Source: Pseudomonadota bacterium (GTDB lineage Bacteria; Pseudomonadota; Gammaproteobacteria; Pseudomonadales; UBA5518). From it: a stretch of 11,180 nt of DNA. The translations under genes were made by a program, and so were the position numbers. Positions 6,655 through 11,180 of the stretch are shown piece after piece. The notes below the pieces were generated by a model. That model saw nothing but the letters and a program-made list of their open reading frames with translations, was not told the origin of the DNA and made no database searches. Positions within the stretch are counted from its first letter, which is position 1; every line of letters starts with the position of its first letter. Location of the stretch: assembly GCA_963204845.1 (NCBI GenBank), contig CAUJIL010000171.1, positions 1-11,180 of the forward strand, in the 5' to 3' direction.

Positions 6655-7793
6655 GCCTCGGGCCCCGTCTTGCGCCGCACGACCTCGAGAATCTCCCCGG
6701 GAGTGATCTGGGTGCCGTCGGCCTTGTTGATGCCTTCCACGAGCGTGGCACCGGCAGCGACGCGTTCGATCTCGGCGCGCAACTGCCCGAAGTTCAGTTC
6801 GGGGACGATGATGCGCCGGCACGCGCGCGCCAGCGCACGGACCCGGGCCTCGGGGAAGGGCCAGATCGTCTGGAGTTTCAGCAGGCCCAGACGGATTCCC
6901 TGTTCCCGCGCCAGCGACACCGCCCGGTCGGCGGCCATCGCGGTGCCGCCGTAGGCGATCAGCGCGACCTCCGCATCTTCCAGGTGTCGCTCCTCGTAGA
7001 GCAGGATGTCGTCGAGGTTGTCGTCGATCTTGCTGTGCATGTGATCCCACCAGCGCGACGCCAGCGCGGAGTCCTCGGTGGGGTAGCCGCGCTCGTCGTG
7101 CAGCAGGCCCGTCACGTGGTAGCGGTAGCCCTCGCCGAACGGCGCCAGCGGGGCGACACCGCCCCTGGTGAACGCGAACGGCAGGTAGTCCTGCGGCGAG
7201 CCGGTGGGCCGTGGACGTTCGTACACGGCCAGTTCGCCCGCGCACGGAACGGCGATCCTTTCCTCGAGCGCGGACACCATCGCGTCGGCCAGTACGATGA
7301 CGGGGGTGCGGTACTTCTCGGAAAACTCGAAGGCCTTGACCGTGAGGTCGAAACAGTCCTGCACCGAACCGGGGCTGAGCGCGATGATCGGGTGGTCCCC
7401 GTGCGTTCCCCAGCGGGCCTGCATCACATCGCCTTGCGCGGCCTTGGTCGGCAGCCCGGTGCTCGGCCCCACCCGCTGCACATTGATCACCACGCAGGGG
7501 ATCTCGCTGCCGATCGCGAAGCCGAGGTTCTCCTGCATCAGCGAGAACCCGGGACCGCTGGTCGCGGTGGCGGATTTGGTGCCGCCCAGCGACGCGCCGA
7601 TGATCGCGGCCATGCTGGCGATCTCGTCCTCCATCTGCACGAACACCCCGTCCACCTCGGGCAGGCGGTCGGACAGGATTTCCGCGATCTCGGTCGACGG
7701 TGTGATCGGGTAGCCGGCGTAGAAACGGCAGCCGGCCGCGATGGCACCTTCCGCGATCGCCTGGTTTCCGTGCATCACTTCGAATCTTGGCAT
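6651..7793 (-). CDS. korA: 2-oxoacid:ferredoxin oxidoreductase, alpha subunit
   Basis: The alpha subunit of a 2-oxoacid:acceptor oxidoreductase, 380 residues, the short form without a fused gamma domain. The N-terminal pyrimidine-binding domain has GNQAIAEGAIAAGC, YPITPSTE at 28-35 and a likely catalytic Glu56 (QMEDEIASM). SGPGFSLMQENLGFA and QRVGPSTGLPT (106-116) follow, all characteristic of KorA/VorB/OorA proteins. The second domain (from about 275: VALIAYGGTAMAA, then LKLQTIWPFP) is the transketolase C-terminal-like part. With KorB it oxidatively decarboxylates a 2-oxo acid to an acyl-CoA and reduces ferredoxin. 2-Oxoglutarate and branched-chain or aryl oxo acids are all possible. I prefer the ATG at 7793, one base after the ferredoxin-subunit stop with AGG five bases upstream, over an ATG at 7811 that has no Shine-Dalgarno sequence. 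Confidence 0.93.
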   Translation of the reverse strand: MPRFEVMHGNQAIAEGAIAAGCRFYAGYPITPSTEIAEILSDRLPEVDGVFVQMEDEIASMAAIIGASLGGTKSATATSGPGFSLMQENLGFAIGSEIPCVVINVQRVGPSTGLPTKAAQGDVMQARWGTHGDHPIIALSPGSVQDCFDLTVKAFEFSEKYRTPVIVLADAMVSALEERIAVPCAGELAVYERPRPTGSPQDYLPFAFTRGGVAPLAPFGEGYRYHVTGLLHDERGYPTEDSALASRWWDHMHSKIDDNLDDILLYEERHLEDAEVALIAYGGTAMAADRAVSLAREQGIRLGLLKLQTIWPFPEARVRALARACRRIIVPELNFGQLRAEIERVAAGATLVEGINKADGTQITPGEILEVVRRKTGPEA

Positions 7794-7794
7794 A

Positions 7795-8040
7795 TCAACC
7801 TGCGCTCGCATGGCTAGGGTGGTCGGGGTGTTCCGGTGGCAGGACCTCGATGGCGAAATCCGGACAGTGGCGCTCGCACAGCTTGCAGTTGATGCAGTTG
7901 GCGATTCCGGGCGTGACGGGGTACAGGTCCGCGTCTTCCACGATCACGCCCTGCGGGCACCACGCCGTGCACAGCCCGCAGGCCTTGCAGTAGTTGCGGT
8001 CGATGCGAATCGCGAAGACGCCGCGCTGGATACCGCTCAT
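7795..8040 (-). CDS. korD: 2-oxoacid:ferredoxin oxidoreductase, 2[4Fe-4S] delta subunit
   Basis: An 81-residue bacterial-type polyferredoxin with two regular motifs: Cys18/21/24/28 (CKACGLCTAWCP) and Cys49/52/55/59 (CINCKLCERHCP), separated by the usual loop. The tail is rich in Pro and His. Its position between the beta and alpha genes, with one-base gaps on both sides, marks it as the delta (OorD/KorD-like) subunit of the oxidoreductase. It would carry electrons from the KorB cluster to the external ferredoxin. It is clearly different from the Alvin-type ferredoxin at 3739-4083, because both motifs here have the short CX2CX2CX3C spacing. The symbol is by analogy with KorD/OorD. Confidence 0.92.
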   Translation of the reverse strand: MSGIQRGVFAIRIDRNYCKACGLCTAWCPQGVIVEDADLYPVTPGIANCINCKLCERHCPDFAIEVLPPEHPDHPSHASAG

Positions 8041-8041
8041 C

Positions 8042-8962
8042 TCATTCGCCCCCGGAACGCCGATCGTTGCGCAGTTCCTCCAGCAGGGAGTGGTAACGGC
8101 GGGAGAAACCGACCGACCCCTTGTTCTCGATGATCACACCGCGATCCTTGCGCTGGTCGGAACTCATGCCTTCGAACCCGTCGACGGTCTCCGGCTCGAC
8201 GGAAGCCGCGCCCGCGGCGGTCATCCGCACCGCGCGCTCGGCACGCTTCTGCAGGGCCGGGGTGCTGCGCCAGGTCTGCACGTCCATCTGGGCGATCATG
8301 GTGGCCGCCTCGGGCGTGTCGTTCATCCTGCCGTAGAGGACGTGGCAGTTGCTGATCACCTCGATCAGCGCGAATCCGGATATCTGCATGGCGCGTTCGA
8401 CGAGCTTGGTCAGCGATGCCGTGTGGTTCACGGTTGCCCGCGCGAAGAACGGCGCTCCCGCCGCCCGCGCCAGCACCTCGAGTTCCATCGCACGCTCGAA
8501 GGTGCGGTGCCGGGCGGTGGCGGTCTTGCTGTCCCGCGGCGTGGTCGGCGAGGTCTGGCCGCCGGTGAGTCCGTAGATGCTGTTGTTGACCACGATCGCG
8601 GTGACATCGATGTTGCGGCGCATCGCGCTGAGCAGGTGGTTGCCGCCGATCGACATCGCATCGCCGTCGCCCATGATCACGAACACGTGCATGTCCGGGC
8701 GCGCCATCTTCAGGCCGGTCGCGAACGCGGGCGCCCGGCCGTGAGTGGTGTGGATCGAATTGAAATCCATGTAGCCGGACATGCGGCCGGTGCAACCGAT
8801 GCCCGAGATCATGGCCACATCGTCCTTGCGCAGGCCCTGATAATGAATCGCCTGGGCGATGGAACTCATGATGATCCCCAGACCGCAGCCCGGGCACCAC
8901 GTGGTCGGCAGCATCGCCGGTCGCAGATAGTCGCGAATGATGAGCGAGGTCTGGAGATTCAT
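8042..8962 (-). CDS. korB: 2-oxoacid:ferredoxin oxidoreductase, beta (ThDP-binding) subunit
   Basis: The 306-residue beta subunit carrying ThDP and a [4Fe-4S] cluster. It has WCPGCG at 22-27, GIGCTGR at 54-60, the Mg-ThDP motif GDGD at 98-101 and NNSIYGLTGGQ from 126. Cys23, Cys26, Cys57 and Cys206 have the spacing of the four cluster ligands known in this family, so the subunit looks fully active. I chose the ATG at 8962 (MNLQTSLII), with AGG eight bases upstream. The in-frame reading from 9076 would start within the promoter island and has no homology. It is the first gene of the operon, about 80 bases downstream of a predicted transcription start, and ends one base before the delta subunit gene. 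Together with KorA it forms the catalytic core; substrate is not identifiable from sequence. Confidence 0.94.
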   Translation of the reverse strand: MNLQTSLIIRDYLRPAMLPTTWCPGCGLGIIMSSIAQAIHYQGLRKDDVAMISGIGCTGRMSGYMDFNSIHTTHGRAPAFATGLKMARPDMHVFVIMGDGDAMSIGGNHLLSAMRRNIDVTAIVVNNSIYGLTGGQTSPTTPRDSKTATARHRTFERAMELEVLARAAGAPFFARATVNHTASLTKLVERAMQISGFALIEVISNCHVLYGRMNDTPEAATMIAQMDVQTWRSTPALQKRAERAVRMTAAGAASVEPETVDGFEGMSSDQRKDRGVIIENKGSVGFSRRYHSLLEELRNDRRSGGE

Positions 8963-9047
8963 GTCGACAGCCTGTTCCGACCCTTTGTGGTGGGACCCGC
9001 CGGGGGGCATTGATAACCGGTACGGGCGCGCGTCGCTTTCGAGGCTA

Positions 9048-9076
9048 TTTGTATATTGTATACGGTATGATGTCAA
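9048..9076 (-). promoter_or_regulatory. Predicted sigma70-type promoter for the kor-rnf operon
   Basis: On the minus strand a perfect -35 box TTGACA (plus coordinates 9071-9076) is followed by a 17-base spacer and TACAAA (9048-9053), a four-of-six match to TATAAT. Transcription would begin near 9041, leaving a leader of about 80 bases before korB. The stretch is a clear AT-rich island in otherwise GC-rich sequence and lies in the gap between the GntR gene and korB. No other comparably good promoter was seen in the downstream operon. Confidence 0.65.
9053..9068. promoter_or_regulatory. Candidate GntR operator, GTATAC-centred inverted repeat
   Basis: ATATTGTATACGGTAT is an imperfect 16-base palindrome (ATA-nn-GTATAC-nn-TAT, 12 of 16 positions symmetric). 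It fits the general GntR-family operator form, a palindrome with GT and AC in its centre. It lies between the -35 and -10 boxes of the predicted korB promoter, so a bound regulator would block RNA polymerase. The gene of an FCD-type GntR protein ends under 200 bases away. The pairing of regulator and site is inference. Confidence 0.5.
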
Positions 9077-9251
9077 CGACTATCGCGTGCTCGCGCTGCA
9101 TGAATGGCGGCTGAACGATCGTGCCGCCGGGCGCGGTGCCTCGGTGGCTGGTCGAGCGGGGACCGGGGCGTGGCGCGAGACGCGTGCGAGCGGGGTGGAG
9201 CAGGGGTCGAAGGCGGGGACGGGCGAGGCTTGCCGGGTAGTCCCGCCGGGG
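9077..9251. other. Intergenic stretch between GntR gene and operon promoter
   Basis: This 175-base GC-rich stretch has no gene I can support. Short readings cross it on both strands but have no start signal or recognisable protein. Just after the GntR stop a weak four-base stem (CGGG/CCCG, minus strand) is visible without a T-run, which is not enough to call a terminator. Confidence 0.5.
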
Positions 9252-9956
9252 TCAACCGGCGCTCTTCTCGGTCAGGGTCTTGCCGACTTCCTTGACGTGG
9301 CGCATCGCGAGCGCCGACGACAGCTGGGGATCCGCCGACATCACGGCCTTCAGGATCGCGGCGTGTTCGCGCCACGTCTCGATGATCCGTGCCTGGCCGG
9401 ACAACTTGAAGAGCCACAGCGTGCGTTCCCGCAGCGAGCGCATGAACTCGGCCAGGAAACGATTCTTTCCGACCTCCGCGAGTTGGTCGTGGAAGCGGTC
9501 GTTCATCTCCTGCAGCAACTCGACGTCGTTGCCCTGTTCCGCCCGGTTGCCCTCCTCGAGCAGGCGTTGCAGCGTGGCGCGCGCCTCGTCGGTACAGCGC
9601 GTGGCGGCGAGCCGTGCGCTCATGCCTTCCAGTTCCGCGCGCACCTCGATGATTTCCGCGATCTCGTCGCTCGACAGCAACGGAATCCTGGCTCCTTTGC
9701 GTGGCACGATTTCCACCAGTCCCTCGACCTCGAGTACCCGCAGCGCTTCACGGATCGGATTGCGGGACACGTTGAACATCTCGGCCAGGCGTGACTCGCG
9801 CAGGCGCTCGCCCAGTTCGAACTGGCCGTGCAGGATCGCGTGGCGCAACGCGTCGGTCACGACCTCGTTGAGCGAGCGGTGGGAGTCGCCGACAGCGGCG
9901 AGTGGTCTGGAGCGGGAAAGTGCATCCGGTGGCTGGCCGGCTCGGGTTCTGTTCAT
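9252..9956 (-). CDS. GntR-family transcriptional regulator, FadR/FCD subfamily
   Basis: A 234-residue regulator. A disordered N-terminus (1-26) precedes a winged helix-turn-helix at about 28-92, with the typical GntR signature LGERLRESRLAEMFNVSRNPIREALRVLE split around residues 48-76. An all-helical FCD ligand domain follows (about 98-222). Its metal- or ligand-site positions are Asn152 (often Asp in relatives), His156, His198 and His220. FCD regulators usually sense small organic acids, which suits control of oxoacid metabolism. The ATG at 9956 is preceded by GGAGAG 12 bases upstream. Reading further upstream in this frame runs antisense-like through the dehydrogenase gene's coding region and is not credible. 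It is oriented with the kor-rnf operon but separated from korB by about 290 bases with its own promoter, so it probably acts on that promoter. No clear promoter of its own was recognised. Confidence 0.92.
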   Translation of the reverse strand: MNRTRAGQPPDALSRSRPLAAVGDSHRSLNEVVTDALRHAILHGQFELGERLRESRLAEMFNVSRNPIREALRVLEVEGLVEIVPRKGARIPLLSSDEIAEIIEVRAELEGMSARLAATRCTDEARATLQRLLEEGNRAEQGNDVELLQEMNDRFHDQLAEVGKNRFLAEFMRSLRERTLWLFKLSGQARIIETWREHAAILKAVMSADPQLSSALAMRHVKEVGKTLTEKSAG

Positions 9957-10050
9957 GGTCTGGCGTCGCTCTCCAGTGGTCAGGGCGCCGTCCGGCCCAT
10001 GCACCGCATGCAGCTCGACGTAGCGGTTTCCCGTCCGGTCCTCTCCCGTG

Positions 10051-10073
10051 CCGGCCTCATCGGGCGAGGCCGG
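10051..10073 (-). terminator. GC-rich hairpin after the dehydrogenase gene (possible terminator)
   Basis: CCGGCCTC at 10051-10058 and GAGGCCGG at 10066-10073 form a perfect eight-base stem with a seven-base loop. It lies about 20 bases downstream of the dehydrogenase stop on the minus strand. No run of T follows, so it is not a canonical intrinsic terminator. It could be a weak or Rho-assisted terminator or an mRNA-stabilising end. Confidence 0.45.
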
Positions 10074-10093
10074 GAGTCGAGCCGCGTTCTGGT

Positions 10094-11180
10094 TCAATCC
10101 TCTTCCGGGTACAGGATCTTGTGCAGCGCGACGTAGAGCGCGGCATCCCGGAAAGGGACGTCGAAGGTCACGGCGCATCGCTCGATGCGGGCGACATTCT
10201 CCTTCATTTTGGCCCGCGTCGTCGATTTTGCCAATTCGACCTTCTTCCTGGTGCGCGCATTCTCGTCCGGTGCTATGTCCGACGTGAGCTCGATGTATGC
10301 CGCGATGATGCCCCCCGAGTTCGCGATGAAGTCCGGGATCAGCTGGATCTTGCGCGCGTGCAGCAGCGGATAGGCGGCGAAGTCGCACGGGTTGTTCGCC
10401 CCCTCGACGATGTACCTCGCATCCACCCGGGCCGCGTTGTCCTCCCGGATCACGCCATGCAGCGCGCAGGGAAACAGCACGTCGGCGGTCTCGAACAGCA
10501 CGTCGTTCGGATCCGCCGATACCAGCGTGCCTTCCGCCGGCAGCAGGCGCATCACGCTGTCGGCGTCCTGCGTCGCGAGCGCGTTGGCAAGCGCAGCGGA
10601 GAGCGGGCGCTCGAAGCGCCACGTCCCGCCGTACTTGGGGTCGCCGAGCGCGCCCAGCCGCGGGCCGGTCGACGAGAAATACCGGATCACGGCGGCGCCC
10701 ATCGCCCCGGCGCCGTGGACGGCGAAGCGGATGCCGGCGGCATCCTCGCCGTGCAACTCGAGAATGGACGTGGCGGCCTCGGCGACCCCCAGGCCGGCGA
10801 TTCCTTCCTTGTCGTAGTCGGTGCCGCCGAGTTCGACCGGTTTGCCGGTGAACGAGCGCAGCGATCCCAGCGTCTCGCAACACCAGCTCGCGTGGATGGG
10901 GGCCGCTCCGATGTCGAAGCCGAAACCGCCGAACGGGCCACCGTTCTCGTGCAGCAACGGGCGGCACAATTCGACGAACCGACGGTACTTGCGTTCGAAA
11001 TCCGGGGCGCGCGGATCTGCATTGATTCCGGACTTGGCGCCACCGAGCGGCAGTCCGGCGGCGGCGTTCTTCACCGACATCTTGCGTGCCAGCATCCTCA
11101 CCTCGTCGAGCGTGAGGCCGTCGCGGATGCGGGTGCCACCCTTGCCGCAACCCGGTAGCGGCCCGTGCAGCGAGATGCCC
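10094..11180 (-). CDS. Glu/Leu/Phe/Val dehydrogenase family protein (N-terminus cut by window edge)
   Basis: An NAD(P)-dependent amino acid dehydrogenase that interconverts an amino acid with its 2-oxo acid and ammonia. About 361 residues are in the window; the frame is open to the edge, first full codon at 11179. Counted from there, three lysines match the substrate and catalytic lysines of glutamate dehydrogenases: Lys13 (GKGGTR), Lys37 (VKNA) and Lys49 (GGAKSG). FGFDIGAAP holds the likely catalytic aspartate. FTGKP and GGTDYDKEGIAGLGVA are family signatures, and VHGAGAMGAAV begins the NAD(P)-binding Rossmann domain. GANNPCDF and DFIANSGGIIAAYIE follow near the C-terminus. Only about 50 N-terminal residues appear to be missing. 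The first lysine favours glutamate over leucine- or phenylalanine-type substrates, but this is not certain. It precedes the GntR gene by 137 bases on the same strand, so a functional link to the oxoacid operon is plausible. Confidence 0.9.
   Translation of the reverse strand, partial: GISLHGPLPGCGKGGTRIRDGLTLDEVRMLARKMSVKNAAAGLPLGGAKSGINADPRAPDFERKYRRFVELCRPLLHENGGPFGGFGFDIGAAPIHASWCCETLGSLRSFTGKPVELGGTDYDKEGIAGLGVAEAATSILELHGEDAAGIRFAVHGAGAMGAAVIRYFSSTGPRLGALGDPKYGGTWRFERPLSAALANALATQDADSVMRLLPAEGTLVSADPNDVLFETADVLFPCALHGVIREDNAARVDARYIVEGANNPCDFAAYPLLHARKIQLIPDFIANSGGIIAAYIELTSDIAPDENARTRKKVELAKSTTRAKMKENVARIERCAVTFDVPFRDAALYVALHKILYPEED

Noticed and set aside
5323..6954. 543-codon open frame on the plus strand
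   Set aside because: It is antisense to the beta-like/gamma fusion and korA, which carry clear family motifs on the other strand.
8963..9041. Possible riboswitch or attenuator in the korB leader
   Set aside because: The leader is only about 80 bases, and I found no convincing stem pair, T-run or known riboswitch core in it.
8963..9076. Longer korB start at 9076
   Set aside because: The extra 38 residues have no homology to KorB and would be encoded by the promoter and leader region. The ATG at 8962 has a suitable AGG and matches the usual KorB start.
9998..10012. Tandem CATGCA repeats upstream of the GntR gene
   Set aside because: Two six-base copies nine bases apart are too short to separate from chance, and they do not resemble the GTATAC site.
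9957..11150. Upstream extension of the GntR frame giving a protein of over 600 residues
   Set aside because: The extension runs through the dehydrogenase coding region in another frame and shows only Arg-rich, motif-free sequence. GntR homology begins just after the ATG at 9956.

Overview
The window comes from a GC-rich bacterium, by eye roughly 65% G+C. RnfA, RnfB and RnfC closely resemble the proteobacterial (E. coli Rsx-like) proteins, and a high-GC beta- or gammaproteobacterium fits best. The lineage is an inference from remembered sequence similarity; no search was run. Every convincing gene lies on the minus strand, so transcription runs from high to low coordinates. Coding density is very high. 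There are no tRNA or rRNA genes, no insertion sequence and no CRISPR array.

Upstream part (11180 to about 9077): a glutamate/leucine/phenylalanine/valine dehydrogenase-family gene cut by the window edge, a hairpin just after it, and a GntR regulator of the FadR/FCD type. A short AT-rich island at about 9048-9076 follows. It carries a good minus-strand sigma70-like promoter (TTGACA, 17-base spacer, TACAAA) with a GTATAC-centred inverted repeat between its two boxes. This is a natural target for the neighbouring GntR protein.

Main operon (8962 to 1, continuing past the window): eleven genes, either overlapping or separated by at most 31 bases. The order is 2-oxoacid:ferredoxin oxidoreductase beta subunit (korB), a 2[4Fe-4S] subunit, the alpha subunit (korA), a fusion of a degenerate beta-like domain with a gamma domain, an FAD oxidoreductase with a cysteine cluster, an Alvin-type 2[4Fe-4S] ferredoxin, an acetolactate-synthase-like ThDP enzyme, rseC, rnfA, rnfB and the start of rnfC.

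How they may work together (inference): an amino acid is deaminated to a 2-oxo acid, possibly by the upstream dehydrogenase. The KorAB-type enzyme oxidises the 2-oxo acid to an acyl-CoA and reduces ferredoxin. The Alvin-type ferredoxin and the FAD protein pass electrons on to NAD(P) or to the membrane Rnf complex, which exchanges electrons between ferredoxin and NAD while moving ions. The ThDP enzyme may decarboxylate or condense the same or a related 2-oxo acid. The substrate cannot be read from the sequence. The most unusual parts are the degenerate-beta/gamma fusion, the cysteine-bearing FAD protein, and the placing of Rnf in one translationally coupled operon with an oxoacid oxidoreductase.
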